64,000 nucleotides of DNA from Betaproteobacteria bacterium. GTDB taxonomy: Bacteria; Pseudomonadota; Gammaproteobacteria; Burkholderiales; Burkholderiaceae_C. Positions 18,478-30,823 of this stretch are shown piece after piece. Location of the stretch: contig JADJWD010000007.1 of NCBI GenBank assembly GCA_016716535.1, forward strand, positions 930,001 to 994,000. The letters are read 5' to 3'. The notes beneath the pieces were generated by a model. It did no database searches. It saw nothing but the letters and a program-made list of their open reading frames with translations, and was not told where the DNA came from. The first letter of the stretch is position 1; each line of letters opens with the position of its first letter. Made by a program: the position numbers and the translations under genes.

Positions 18478-19371
18478 TCAGAGCAGGCTCTTCAGCAGCC
18501 GGCCCATCTCGCTGGGGTTGCGCGTCACCTTGAAGCCGCACTCTTCCATGATCGCGAGCTTGGCATCGGCCGTGTCGGCGCCGCCGGAGATCAGCGCACC
18601 GGCGTGCCCCATGCGCTTGCCCGGCGGCGCGGTGACGCCGGCGATGAAGCCGACGATGGGCTTTTTCATGTTCGCCTTGCACCAGCGCGCGGCTTCGGCT
18701 TCGTCGGGGCCGCCGATCTCGCCGATCATGATCACGGCGTCGGTGTCGGGGTCGTCGTTGAACAGGCGCATCACGTCGACGTGTTTCAAGCCGTTGATCG
18801 GGTCGCCGCCGATGCCGACCGCGCTCGATTGCCCGAGGCCGATCTCGGTGAGCTGCGCCACCGCTTCGTAGGTGAGCGTGCCCGAGCGGCTGACGACGCC
18901 GATGCGGCCCTTCCTGTGGATGTGGCCCGGCATGATGCCGATCTTGATCTCGTCGGGCGTGATCACGCCGGGGCAGTTGGGGCCGAGCAGCAGCGTCTTC
19001 TTGCCGCCGGCGGCTTCCTTGGCCTTCATCTTGTTGCGCACCGTCAGCATGTCCTTGATCGGGATGCCTTCGGTGATGCAGACAACGAGGTCGAGGTCGG
19101 CCTCGACCGCTTCCCAGATCGCGTCGGCCGCGCCGGCCGGCGGCACGTAGATGACGCTGACGTTGGCGCCGGTGTGCGCCTTGGCGTCCTTGACGCTGGC
19201 GTGGATTGGGATGCCTTCGAAGCTCTCGCCGGCCTTCTTCGGGTTGACGCCGGCGACGAAGCAGGCCTTGCCATTGGCGTAGGCCTGGCAGCCCTTGGTG
19301 TGGAACTGGCCGGTCTTGCCCGTGATGCCTTGCGTCATCACGCGCGTGTTCTTGTCGATCAGGATGCTCAT
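18478..19371 (-). CDS. sucD: Succinyl-CoA synthetase, alpha subunit
   Basis: 297 residues, normal for SucD. It carries the CoA-binding N-terminal Rossmann domain (ITGKTGQFHTKGC) and the active-site phosphohistidine loop in RMGHAGALISGG near residue 245. With SucC it interconverts succinyl-CoA and succinate with ATP formation in the TCA cycle. It begins 22 bases after the sucC stop and is clearly the same operon. Confidence 0.97.
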   Translation of the reverse strand: MSILIDKNTRVMTQGITGKTGQFHTKGCQAYANGKACFVAGVNPKKAGESFEGIPIHASVKDAKAHTGANVSVIYVPPAGAADAIWEAVEADLDLVVCITEGIPIKDMLTVRNKMKAKEAAGGKKTLLLGPNCPGVITPDEIKIGIMPGHIHRKGRIGVVSRSGTLTYEAVAQLTEIGLGQSSAVGIGGDPINGLKHVDVMRLFNDDPDTDAVIMIGEIGGPDEAEAARWCKANMKKPIVGFIAGVTAPPGKRMGHAGALISGGADTADAKLAIMEECGFKVTRNPSEMGRLLKSLL

Positions 19372-19393
19372 GGCTTGCGGCTTTCGGGCGGTC

Positions 19394-20554
<1,161 letters not shown>

Positions 20555-20756
20555 CGGGGGTGACCTCGAGCGGTTCGAGTGGGCTGCGGCGGGCGCGGCG
20601 CGCCGCGGGCGGGTGAAGCGGCCGCCCGCAAAGTGGAACGGGGCAGCGCAAACCAGCGCCCCGGGGCTGCGGCGGCCGGGAGCGGCAAATTTAGCACGCG
20701 GACTTTTCGTGCCGGCTTACGCGGCGCCCAGCCGGCGGGCCGCTTTGGGTCGTGTC

Positions 20757-21284
20757 CTAGCCCGACGGCTCGTCGAGCGCGCCGGCCTTCACGACGCGGC
20801 GGATCACGTCGCCATCGAAGCCGCGGCGTGCGAGGAAGCGCATCTGCCGCGCCAGCGCCTTGGCGTCGGCCGCCGGCGCGGCGCCGAAGCGCCGGCGCCA
20901 TAGCGCCAGCGCCCGCTCGTACTCGGTGGCGCGCGCCTCGTTGAGCGTGCGGCGCACGAGGTCGGGCGCCAGGCCGCGCATTTGCAGCGTCTGTTGCAGC
21001 CGCCGGCTGCCCATGCGCCGGCCTTGCGCCGCGAGCAGCGCGTCGGCGGCGCGTTCGTCGCTGAGGAAGCCGGCCGCGGCGAGCTCGTCGAGGACGCGGC
21101 GGATCTGCTCGGCGGCTTCGGCCTTTTCGCCCTCTTCGCCTGCTTCGCCCGTTTCAGCCGCTTCGGCGCCTTGCTGCCGGCGCACGTGCTGCATCAGCTT
21201 GCGCGTCAGCTCGGCGCGCGAGTGCTCGCGCATCGCCAGGTAGTGCAGCGCCCGTGCCTTCAACGACAAGGGCTGCGCCGGCAT
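20757..21284 (-). CDS. recX: RecA regulator RecX
   Basis: 175 residues. The three-helix-repeat RecX fold is visible: LKARALHYLAMREHSRAEL at the start, then DELAAAGFLSDERAADALL and LARRGFDGDVIRRVV. RecX binds RecA filaments and limits their growth. An Ala/Glu-rich insertion at about residues 38-60 (GAEAAETGEAGEEGEKAEAA) separates helical repeats, is encoded by degenerate short repeats at about 21100-21175, and is unusual for the family. It lies 48 bases after recA on the same strand and is presumably co-transcribed and SOS-induced. Confidence 0.93.
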   Translation of the reverse strand: MPAQPLSLKARALHYLAMREHSRAELTRKLMQHVRRQQGAEAAETGEAGEEGEKAEAAEQIRRVLDELAAAGFLSDERAADALLAAQGRRMGSRRLQQTLQMRGLAPDLVRRTLNEARATEYERALALWRRRFGAAPAADAKALARQMRFLARRGFDGDVIRRVVKAGALDEPSG

Positions 21285-21332
21285 TCGCGCTCTCGGGCCG
21301 GCCGCGGCCGGGAATCAAGCGCGCCGGGCGCC

Positions 21333-22379
<1,047 letters not shown>

Positions 22380-22424
22380 CTTCGGCTCCTGTTTGCGCAT
22401 GTTCTGTTCAGTGGGTTGGCGGCG

Positions 22425-22454
22425 ATTATGAGCGGAAGGCTGGATATCTGTACA
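22425..22454 (-). promoter_or_regulatory. recA promoter
   Basis: Minus-strand -35 TGTACA (22449-22454) and -10 CATAAT (22425-22430) are separated by 18 bases and sit upstream of the recA start. The -35 element lies inside the LexA-type palindrome, the standard arrangement for SOS repression. Confidence 0.65.
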
Positions 22455-22455
22455 G
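22440..22455. promoter_or_regulatory. LexA (SOS) box upstream of recA
   Basis: CTGGATATCTGTACAG, matching the CTG-N10-CAG consensus with the AT-rich centre expected for LexA of beta- and gammaproteobacteria. It overlaps the recA -35 element. lexA is not in the window. Confidence 0.8.
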
Positions 22456-22615
22456 CCCTTTCGGGTGGCCGTAGGGGGGGCCGTGACGCGGCCGCCGCAT
22501 CCCTCCTCGGCGGCCTGCTTGCAGGGGTTGCCCTGCGCGGCCGATCGGGTTTCCCGCCACAGCGCGCGCAGGGGGGCTCCCTAGAATGATGCCTATTGCA
22601 CGAGACGAGCCGCCG

Positions 22616-23287
<672 letters not shown>

Positions 23288-23313
23288 GCGCCGCGCCCGC
23301 GGCCCCGGCCTCG

Positions 23314-24933
23314 ATGCCGATGAACGACCCGCGGCCGCCCTTCGTCGCCAGCAAGCCGCCGCCGGTGGGCGACCTGCCGGGGCGGCGCGCGCGCCATCGC
23401 AGCAGCACGCTGCGCGGCCCGAATGGCGTCTTCGCGCGCGCCGAAAGCGAGCCCCGCTCGCTGTTCGGCGAGATGCTCGACTGGGTGCTCGCGCCACTGC
23501 TGTTCCTGTGGCCGATGAGCCTGGCGCTGACGTGGGTGGTGGCCCAGAACATCGCCAACCAGCCGTACGACGCCGAGCTGCGCCGCCTCGTGCACAGCGT
23601 GGCCGCGCAGGTGTCGGCCGGACGCGAGCCGCTGATCCGCAGCAACGGCAGCGGCACCGAGGAGCAGATCGACCGCATCGCGCGCACGCTCGTGCAGGGC
23701 GACGACGAGACCGACCGCTGGTTCCAGGTGCTCGGCCGGCGCGGCCAGCTGCTGGCCGGCGACGCCGCCCTCGTCGTGCCGCCGGGCGAACACGCCGTGG
23801 CGGGTGTCGTGCACCTGCGCGAGGACGTGCTGCACGACGCGCCGGTGCGCGTGGCCTACCTGTGGCTGGCGACGAGCAACGAGGAGCGCAACAACGACGC
23901 CCTCGTGCAGGTGGCCGAGACGCTGGCGCTGCGCGAGCGGCTGGCCGTCGACATCATCAAGGGCGTGCTGCTGCCGCAATTCCTGATCCTGCCGCTGGCG
24001 GTGATGCTGGTGTGGCTGGCGCTGTCGCGGGGCTTTCGGCCGCTGGAAGAACTGCAGCAGCTGATCCGCCGCCGCGAGGCCAACGACCTCTCGCCGATCC
24101 CCGAGCGCGGCGTGCCCGAGGAGGTGGCGCCGCTGGTGCGCTCGATCAACGACCTGCTGCAGCGGCAGGACCACTCGATGGCGCTGCAGCGCCAGTTCCT
24201 CGCCGATGCCGCGCACCAGTTGAAGACGCCGCTGGCGGGCCTGCGCACGCAGGCCGAACTCGCGGCGCGCGAGATCGACGGCGGCCGCGGCGACCCGCGC
24301 TCGATGCGGCACTCGCTGCGCCAGATCGCCGTGTCCAGCCAGCGCGCGGCGCACATGGTCAACCAGCTCTTGTCGATGGCGCGCGCCGACGCCGACAGCA
24401 CGACGCTGAAGCCGCAGTGGGTGGACCTCGGGGCGATCGCACGGCATGTCGTGCGCGATTTCGTGCCGCGGGCGATGGAGCGGCGCATCGACCTCGGCTA
24501 CGAGGGCCCCGAAGACGACACCGGCGCGACGCTGCCCACGCGCCTGATGGCCGAGCCGGTGCTGCTGGGCGAACTGGTGCGCAACCTCGTCGACAACGCG
24601 TTGCAGTACACGCCGGCCGGCGGCACCGTGACGGCGCGCGTCTCGCACGACGAAGCCGCGGCGACGCTGGTGCTGGAGGTTGAAGACACGGGCCCCGGCA
24701 TTGCGCCGAACGAACGTGACCTCGTCTTCAGGCCGTTCTACCGCGCGCTCGGCACGCAGGTCGACGGCAGCGGCCTCGGCCTCGCGATCGTGCAGGAGGT
24801 GGCGATGCGCCACGGCGCGAGCGTGACGATCGACGACACGCGGCCGCGCCACGGCGACACGGCCGAGGCGCCGGGCGCGCGCTTCACCGTGCGGCTGCCG
24901 CGCGGCACGCCACCGCCCGGCGCGGCGGCGTGA
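23314..24933 (+). CDS. Sensor histidine kinase (QseC/TctE-like)
   Basis: About 539 residues. A long polar N-terminus precedes the first membrane segment (VLAPLLFLWPMSLALTWVV). Next come a 2CSK_N-type periplasmic domain, a second membrane segment (LLPQFLILPLAVMLVWLAL), HAMP, then HisKA with phospho-acceptor His301 in AAHQLKTPLAGLR. The C-terminal ATPase has NLVDNALQYTP (N box), DTGPGI and GSGLGLAIV (G boxes). It is paired with the regulator upstream. The start is ATG 23314 or 23320, both close together. The signal is unknown. Confidence 0.92.
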   Translation: MPMNDPRPPFVASKPPPVGDLPGRRARHRSSTLRGPNGVFARAESEPRSLFGEMLDWVLAPLLFLWPMSLALTWVVAQNIANQPYDAELRRLVHSVAAQVSAGREPLIRSNGSGTEEQIDRIARTLVQGDDETDRWFQVLGRRGQLLAGDAALVVPPGEHAVAGVVHLREDVLHDAPVRVAYLWLATSNEERNNDALVQVAETLALRERLAVDIIKGVLLPQFLILPLAVMLVWLALSRGFRPLEELQQLIRRREANDLSPIPERGVPEEVAPLVRSINDLLQRQDHSMALQRQFLADAAHQLKTPLAGLRTQAELAAREIDGGRGDPRSMRHSLRQIAVSSQRAAHMVNQLLSMARADADSTTLKPQWVDLGAIARHVVRDFVPRAMERRIDLGYEGPEDDTGATLPTRLMAEPVLLGELVRNLVDNALQYTPAGGTVTARVSHDEAAATLVLEVEDTGPGIAPNERDLVFRPFYRALGTQVDGSGLGLAIVQEVAMRHGASVTIDDTRPRHGDTAEAPGARFTVRLPRGTPPPGAAA

Positions 24934-24943
24934 AGCGCGGCGA

Positions 24944-26098
24944 TCAAGACCGCATCAACTGCCGGCTGCGCGCCACCGACATCAGGATGCCGAGGCCCAG
25001 GCCCAGCATCACCATCGCCGTGCCGCCGTAGCTGACGAACGGCAGCGGCACGCCCACCACCGGCAGGATGCCGCTGACCATGCCCATGTTGACGAACGCG
25101 TAGGTGAAAAAGCCCATCGTCACCGCGCCGGCCAGCAGGCGCGAGAACACCGTCGGCGCGTCGGCGGCGATCGCCAGGCCGCGCAGGATCAGCGCCGACA
25201 GCGCCACCAGCAGCACGACCACGCCGACAAAACCGAACTCCTCGCAGAAGGCGGCGAAGATGAAGTCGGTGGTGCGCTCGGGAATGAATTCCAGGTGCGT
25301 CTGCGTGCCCTGCATGAAGCCCTTGCCGCCGACGCCGCCCGAGCCGATGGCGATCATGCCCTGGAGGATGTGAAAGCCCTTGCCGAGCGGATCGCGCGCA
25401 GGGTCCAGCAGCGTGCAGACGCGGTGCTGCTGGTACTCGCGCAGGACCGGCCAGCGCACACCCTCGCCGCACAGTTCTTCCTGCCCGGTGACCAGCGCGA
25501 CGACGCCTGCGCCCACCAGCAGCGCCGCCGGCAGCACGAGGCGCCACGACAGCCCCGCGAAGAAGATGACGAACAGGCCCGCGGCCAGGATCAGCAGCGC
25601 GGTGCCGAGGTCGGGCTGCCGCGCCACCAGCAGCACCGGTAGCGCCAGCAGCAGCGCCGCCGCGGCGAAGTCGGCGGCGCTCCGTTGCCCCTCGCGCTTC
25701 TGGAACCACCAGGCCAGCATGAGCGGCACCGCGATCTTCATGATTTCGCTCGGCTGGATGACGAAGCCGATGTTGAGCCACCGCGTCGCGCCCTTGCGCG
25801 TGATGCCGAAGAGCGCCACCGCGATGAGCAGCACGATGCCCGCGGTGTACAGCGGCACCGCCAGGCGCTCCATCTTGTGCGGCGGCACCTGCGCGACGAC
25901 GAAGGTCACCGCCAGCGCCAGCGCCATGTTGCGCGCATGGTCGACGAAGCGCGTGCCGTGGTCGTAGCCGGCCGAATACATCGCCACCAGGCCGATCGCG
26001 CCGAGCACGGCCATCGCCGCGAGCAGCAGGCCGTCGAAGCCGGTAAACACGTGGCGCGCGCGCTGCCACGGCGAGGGCTGCTCGAAGATGGCGGTCAT
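24944..26098 (-). CDS. rodA: Peptidoglycan glycosyltransferase RodA
   Basis: A 384-residue SEDS-family membrane protein with ten or so membrane helices. It polymerises lipid II glycan chains during elongation, in complex with PBP2. Family motifs include WLNIGFVIQPSEIMKIA and GFMQGTQTHLEFIPERTTDFIFA, with the catalytic-site Asp region in ARQPDLGTALLI. ATG 26098 overlaps the mrdA stop as ATGA. It is the last gene of the mre operon and lies tail to tail with the histidine kinase gene (10 bases apart). Confidence 0.96.
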   Translation of the reverse strand: MTAIFEQPSPWQRARHVFTGFDGLLLAAMAVLGAIGLVAMYSAGYDHGTRFVDHARNMALALAVTFVVAQVPPHKMERLAVPLYTAGIVLLIAVALFGITRKGATRWLNIGFVIQPSEIMKIAVPLMLAWWFQKREGQRSAADFAAAALLLALPVLLVARQPDLGTALLILAAGLFVIFFAGLSWRLVLPAALLVGAGVVALVTGQEELCGEGVRWPVLREYQQHRVCTLLDPARDPLGKGFHILQGMIAIGSGGVGGKGFMQGTQTHLEFIPERTTDFIFAAFCEEFGFVGVVVLLVALSALILRGLAIAADAPTVFSRLLAGAVTMGFFTYAFVNMGMVSGILPVVGVPLPFVSYGGTAMVMLGLGLGILMSVARSRQLMRS

Positions 26099-28191
26099 CG
26101 GGCACTCGCGAGTTGCGGGCCGGCGGCCGAGGCAGGCGCCGCCGGACCGGTCGATGCACGCATGCCCGCCGCCGGCCGCTGCGCCAGCACCATGTCGGCG
26201 GCGCGCCTTGGCACGCCCACCGGCGCGGCCGAGCGGCCCTGCCGCGTCAACGCGATGTCCTCGGCGCTCGGGACCTGGCCGAGCAGCAGGTAGTCGAAGA
26301 CGCGCCGGGCGATCGGCGCGGCCGCTTCGGCGCCGAAGCCGGCGTTCTCGACGACAACGGCCAGCGCCACGGTCGGCGCCTCCAGCGGGGCGGCGGCGAT
26401 GTACAGCGAGTGGTCGCGCTGGTGCTCTTCCAGCTTGGCGGCGTTGTACTTCTCGTTCTGCCGGATGCCCACCGCCTGCGCGGTGCCGGTCTTGCCCATG
26501 CTGCGATAAGGCGCGCCCGCGAAGACGCGCGTCGACGTGCCCTCCTGCGTCACGCCAAAGAGCGCGCGCTTGATCAGCTCGACATGCGCCGGCGCCAGCG
26601 CAAGCGGCTCCTGCGGCTCGGCGGCGACGCCTTGCTTCTCGCGCGTCAGCACGTCTTCGACTTCGCGCACCAGGCGCGGCGCCGGGCGCAAGCCGCCGCT
26701 GACGAGCGTGGCAGTGGCGCGCGCCAGCTGCAGCATCGTGAAGTTGTTGTAGCCCTGGCCGATGCCAAGCGAAATCGTTTCGCCGGCATACCAGCGCTGC
26801 TGCTCGGGCCGCCGGTAATAGCGGCGCTTCCATTCGGTGGAAGGCAACACGCCGGTCAGTTCACCTTCGAGGTCGATGCCGCTTTTCTGCCCGAAGCCGA
26901 ACGGCGACAGCAGCTCGTGCATCAGGTCGACGCCCATCTCGTTGGCCAGCGAGTAGTAGTAGACGTTGCTCGACTTGACGATCGAGCGCGTCATGTCCAC
27001 CGCGCCGAGGCCGTGGTCGCCGTGGCTGCGGAAGGTGTGGTTGCCGAACTGGAAGACGCCGCCGTCGTGGATGACGGTATTCGCGTCGCGCTTGCCGCTT
27101 TGCAGCGCCGCCATGGCCAGGAACGGCTTGAAGGTCGACCCCGGCGGGTAGGTGCCACGCAGCGCGCGGTTCAGCAGCGGCTTGTCGATGCTCTCGTTGA
27201 GTTCGCGCCAGCTCTCGACGTCGATGCCCTCGACGAAGAGGTTCGGGTCGAAGGTCGGCTTGCTGACGAAGGCGAGCACCTCGCCGTTGCGCGGGTCGAG
27301 CGCGACCAGCGCGCCGCGGCGATCGCCGAACAGTTCCTCGACGAGCGCCTGCAGCCGGATGTCGACCGAGAGCCATAGCTGGTTGCCCGGCGTCGGCGGG
27401 TGGCTGGCCAGCCTGCGCACGGCGCGCCCGCCGGCGCTCGTCTCGACCTGCTCGACGCCGGTGTGCCCGTGCAGCTCCTCCTCGTAGCTCTGCTCGAGGC
27501 CGAGCTTGCCGATGTACTCGGTGCCCTTGTAGTTGCCCTGGCGCTCGTCGTCCCACGCCTCCATCGCGCGCTTCTCGGCCTGGTTGATGCGGCCGATGTA
27601 GCCCAGCAGGTGGCTGCCGACCTCACCCAGCGGGTAGTGCCGAAAGAGCCGAGCCTTCACCTCGACGCCCGGGTAGCGGAAGCGCTGCGCCATGAAGCGC
27701 GCGACCTCCTCGTCGGTCAGGCGCGTGCGCAGCGGCAGCGACTCGAAGCTCTTGCTGTCTTCGAGCAGGCGCTTGAAGCGCCGGCGGTCGCGCGGCTGGA
27801 TATCGACCCACTGCGCCAGCGAATCGACCAGCGCGTCGACGGCGGCGGCGCCGCCCTCGATGCGCGCCGGCGTCACCTCCAGCGTGTAGGCCGAGTAGTT
27901 GGTGGCCAGCACGACGCCGTGGCGGTCGACGATGAGGCCGCGGTTGGGCACGATCGGCACCACCGCCGTGCGGTTGCTCTCGGCCTGCGCGGCGAGTTCC
28001 TCGTGGCGCACGATCTGCAACTGCGCCAGGCGCGCAGCCAGCAGCGCGAAGCCGAGCACGACGAACACCGCCGCGACGAGCAGGCGGCCGTGGAAGCGCG
28101 TCAGCTCACGCTCGAGGTTGCGCAGTTCGGCTTGGCGCTGCGCGCGGCGGCGGAAGTTCAGCCACGCGAGGCTCGACAGCGGGGCGGGCAT
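26095..28191 (-). CDS. mrdA: Penicillin-binding protein 2 (elongasome transpeptidase)
   Basis: 698 residues. A single N-terminal membrane anchor (LLVAAVFVVLGFALLAARLAQ) is followed by the pedestal and the transpeptidase domain. Active-site motifs are SxxK in YPPGSTFKPF, SxN in VKSSNVYYY and KTG in MGKTGTAQ. It cross-links peptidoglycan on the lateral wall with RodA. The Ala/Pro-rich C-terminal tail after about residue 640 is longer than usual. ATG 28191 was chosen as the first Met before the cytoplasmic Arg-rich stretch. Confidence 0.96.
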   Translation of the reverse strand: MPAPLSSLAWLNFRRRAQRQAELRNLERELTRFHGRLLVAAVFVVLGFALLAARLAQLQIVRHEELAAQAESNRTAVVPIVPNRGLIVDRHGVVLATNYSAYTLEVTPARIEGGAAAVDALVDSLAQWVDIQPRDRRRFKRLLEDSKSFESLPLRTRLTDEEVARFMAQRFRYPGVEVKARLFRHYPLGEVGSHLLGYIGRINQAEKRAMEAWDDERQGNYKGTEYIGKLGLEQSYEEELHGHTGVEQVETSAGGRAVRRLASHPPTPGNQLWLSVDIRLQALVEELFGDRRGALVALDPRNGEVLAFVSKPTFDPNLFVEGIDVESWRELNESIDKPLLNRALRGTYPPGSTFKPFLAMAALQSGKRDANTVIHDGGVFQFGNHTFRSHGDHGLGAVDMTRSIVKSSNVYYYSLANEMGVDLMHELLSPFGFGQKSGIDLEGELTGVLPSTEWKRRYYRRPEQQRWYAGETISLGIGQGYNNFTMLQLARATATLVSGGLRPAPRLVREVEDVLTREKQGVAAEPQEPLALAPAHVELIKRALFGVTQEGTSTRVFAGAPYRSMGKTGTAQAVGIRQNEKYNAAKLEEHQRDHSLYIAAAPLEAPTVALAVVVENAGFGAEAAAPIARRVFDYLLLGQVPSAEDIALTRQGRSAAPVGVPRRAADMVLAQRPAAGMRASTGPAAPASAAGPQLASAR

Positions 28192-28249
28192 GCGGCGGTC
28201 GGAGTGGCAGGGTAAGTGGGAGCCGCGGCTTGGCATTGCCGCGCCGTGT

Positions 28250-28771
28250 TCACAGCGGCCGATTTTCGTCCGGGTCCGGGGCGCGGCGCTGCGGTGCCAG
28301 CAACACCAGCGTCGCCAGCGGCCACAGCGCCGCTTCGAACAGCGGGGCGAGCAGGAACGACCAGCCCGGGAACGCGTCGCCGGCGACGAGCCGCACGACA
28401 AGCTGCAGCACGTGCGCGGCGACGAACAGCGGCAGGATCTGCGCCGCCTGCCCCGCGAGGCCGAACCACAACAGCCGCCGGTGCATCGAGATCGCCACGA
28501 ATCCGAGCAGCGCATAGGCCAGCGCGTGCTGGCCGAGCAGCGCGGCCTGGTGCACGTCCATCAGCAGGCCGAACAGGAACCCCCAGCCGATGCCGACGCG
28601 GCGCGGCTGGTGCACGCCCCAGAACACGATGACGACGGCCAGCCAGTCGGGCATCGCCGGCTGGCGGCCGAACGGCAGCAGGTTCAGCGCAAACGCCACC
28701 AGCAGCGAGGCGATGATGAACAGCGGCCGCGCGGGCAGCAGCAGCTGGGCGTCGCTGCGCGGCATGATCAT
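28250..28771 (-). CDS. mreD: Rod-shape-determining protein MreD
   Basis: A 173-residue, strongly hydrophobic protein with five or six membrane segments (LFIIASLLVAFALNLLP, WLAVVIVFWGV, GWGFLFGLLMD and others). It matches MreD in length, position and the PxxV/WxVHxPxR-like VHQPRRVGIGWGFLFGLLMDV. It bridges MreC to the rest of the elongasome. ATG 28771 overlaps the mreC stop as ATGA; a second Met two codons later is possible. Confidence 0.92.
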   Translation of the reverse strand: MIMPRSDAQLLLPARPLFIIASLLVAFALNLLPFGRQPAMPDWLAVVIVFWGVHQPRRVGIGWGFLFGLLMDVHQAALLGQHALAYALLGFVAISMHRRLLWFGLAGQAAQILPLFVAAHVLQLVVRLVAGDAFPGWSFLLAPLFEAALWPLATLVLLAPQRRAPDPDENRPL

Positions 28772-29724
28772 CGGCCGCCGCTCCGTGGCCGGTTGATGGC
28801 GGCGTCGCGGCGCTCGCGCGTGTCCGGTGCGTCGCGGCCTTCCTGCACCGCCGAGGCCGGCAGCTCCGGGCGCTGCACGTGCATCGGTTCGAGCACGAGC
28901 ACGAAGCGCACGCCGTCGGGCGACGCGGCTGTCTGCAGCGTGACGAGCGCAAAGCCCGATTCGGCACGCCGCTCGACCGTGTGCACCGTGGCCACCGGCA
29001 GGCCGGCCGGGTAGACGCCGTCCAGCCCGCCGGTGACGAGCGCGTCGCCGACGCGCACGTCGGCGTTGGCCGACGTGAAGCGCAGCTCCATCAGGCCGCC
29101 GCCGGCGCCGCCGAAGGCCGCCGCGCGCTGCGACGTGCGCGTGTTCAGCACGGGAATCGCCGCGTCGCGGTCGGCCAGCAGCGTCACCTCGGAGGTCTGG
29201 GCGTAGACGCGCGTCACCTGGCCGAGCACGCCGGCGGCGTCGACGACCGGCGCGCCGAGCAGCACGCCGTGCCGGCTGCCGCGGTCGAGGATCCACTTGT
29301 GCGTGAACGGGTCGGCCGCCTCGTACATCACCTCGGCGGCGAGCGAGCGCACCGGCAGCGCCGGCCCGAGATCGAGCAGCGCACGCAGCGTGGCGTTGTC
29401 GCGGTCGAGCTGCACCGCGCGCTGCGCCCCCTGCGACTGGCGCACGAGCGCCTCGCGCGCTTCGCGCTCGGCGCGCTGCGCGGCGGCGAGGCCCTCGAAG
29501 TAGCCGGCGCCGGCAAAGAGCCACTGCGCCGGCAGCGCCGCCACGCTTTGCAGCGGCGTCAGCACCGCGGCCAGCGCCTGGCGCAGCGGCACGGCGACGG
29601 TGAAGCGCGCATCGGCCACCATCAGGAACACCGCCAGCGCGGCGAAGAACGCGAGCCGCGTCGCCGCCGAGGGGCCCTGGCGGAAGAACGGCGGCGGCGT
29701 GCGTTCGAGCGTGCCGAGCGGCAT
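28768..29724 (-). CDS. mreC: Cell-shape-determining protein MreC
   Basis: 318 residues: a short cytoplasmic N-terminus, one membrane segment (LAFFAALAVFLMVADARFTV), a periplasmic coiled coil (about 90-140) and two beta domains containing HKWILDRGSRHGV and SEVTLLADRDAAIPV, characteristic of MreC. It organises PBP2 and RodA around MreB. ATG 29724 precedes the membrane anchor at the usual distance. Confidence 0.95.
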   Translation of the reverse strand: MPLGTLERTPPPFFRQGPSAATRLAFFAALAVFLMVADARFTVAVPLRQALAAVLTPLQSVAALPAQWLFAGAGYFEGLAAAQRAEREAREALVRQSQGAQRAVQLDRDNATLRALLDLGPALPVRSLAAEVMYEAADPFTHKWILDRGSRHGVLLGAPVVDAAGVLGQVTRVYAQTSEVTLLADRDAAIPVLNTRTSQRAAAFGGAGGGLMELRFTSANADVRVGDALVTGGLDGVYPAGLPVATVHTVERRAESGFALVTLQTAASPDGVRFVLVLEPMHVQRPELPASAVQEGRDAPDTRERRDAAINRPRSGGR

Positions 29725-29779
29725 GGCGGCGGCTGAGCGGAAGGGCGGAAGAGCAGGCGGCTGCGCTGCCGCGGCGCCG

Positions 29780-30823
29780 CTACTCCGACGTGAAGATCGT
29801 CGGCAGCCGCTCCATGCGCTCCAGCGCAATGCCGCAGCCGCGCACGACGCAGGTCAGCGGATCCTCGGCCACCAGCACCGGCAGGCCGGTTTCCTCGGAG
29901 AGCAGACGGTCGAGGTCACGCAACAGCGCGCCGCCGCCGGTGAGCATCATGCCGCGCTCGGCGATGTCGGCGCCCAGTTCGGGCGGCGTCTGCTCGAGCG
30001 CGTTCTTCACCGAGCTGACCATCTGGTTCAGCGGGTCGGTCAGCGCTTCGAGGATCTCGTTGCTGCTGATCGTGAAGCTGCGCGGCACGCCTTCGCTGAG
30101 GTTGCGGCCCTTGACTTCCATCTCCTTCACCTCGCTGCCGGGGAAGGCGCTGCCGATCGTCTTCTTGATCGATTCGGCAGTGGGCTCGCCGATCAGCATG
30201 CCGTAGTTGCGGCGGATGTAGTTGATGATCGCTTCGTCGAACTTGTCGCCGCCGACGCGGATGCTGCCCTTGTAGACCATACCCCCGAGGCTGATGACGC
30301 CGACCTCGGTGGTGCCGCCGCCGATGTCGACGACCATCGAGCCCGAGGCTTCGGAGACCGGCAGGCCGGCGCCGATCGCCGCGGCCATCGGTTCCTCGAT
30401 CAGGTAGACATCCGATGCGCCGGCGCCGAGTGCGCTCTCGCGAATCGCGCGCCGCTCGACCTGCGTGCTGCCGCAGGGCACGCAGATGATGATGCGCGGG
30501 CTCGGCTTCAGGATCGAGCGCGGATGCACCATGCGGATGAACTGCTTGAGCATCTGCTCGGTGACGGTGAAGTCGGCGATGACGCCGTCCTTCATCGGCC
30601 GGATCGCCTCGATGTTGCCGGGCACCTTGCCGAGCATCGCCTTGGCGAGCTTGCCGACCGCCTGGATCGTCTTCTTGCCGTTCGGGCCGCCTTCGTGGCG
30701 GATGGCGACGACCGAGGGCTCGTCGAGCACGATGCCCTTGCCGCGCACGTAGATCAGCGTGTTCGCGGTGCCCAGGTCGATGGCGAGGTCGGTCGAGACG
30801 TAGCGGCGCAGGGAGGCGAACAT
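29780..30823 (-). CDS. mreB: Actin-like cytoskeletal protein MreB
   Basis: 347 residues, the canonical length. Actin-fold nucleotide motifs are visible: DLGTANTLIYVRGKGIVL (phosphate 1), VVDIGGGTTEVGVISL (phosphate 2) and LTGGGALLRDLDRLL (adenosine). It polymerises under the membrane and guides lateral wall synthesis. It is the first gene of the mreBCD-mrdA-rodA operon, divergent from gatCAB. The 269-base spacer contains TATTAT at about 30918-30923 on the minus strand as a possible -10, with no good -35. Confidence 0.98.
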   Translation of the reverse strand: MFASLRRYVSTDLAIDLGTANTLIYVRGKGIVLDEPSVVAIRHEGGPNGKKTIQAVGKLAKAMLGKVPGNIEAIRPMKDGVIADFTVTEQMLKQFIRMVHPRSILKPSPRIIICVPCGSTQVERRAIRESALGAGASDVYLIEEPMAAAIGAGLPVSEASGSMVVDIGGGTTEVGVISLGGMVYKGSIRVGGDKFDEAIINYIRRNYGMLIGEPTAESIKKTIGSAFPGSEVKEMEVKGRNLSEGVPRSFTISSNEILEALTDPLNQMVSSVKNALEQTPPELGADIAERGMMLTGGGALLRDLDRLLSEETGLPVLVAEDPLTCVVRGCGIALERMERLPTIFTSE

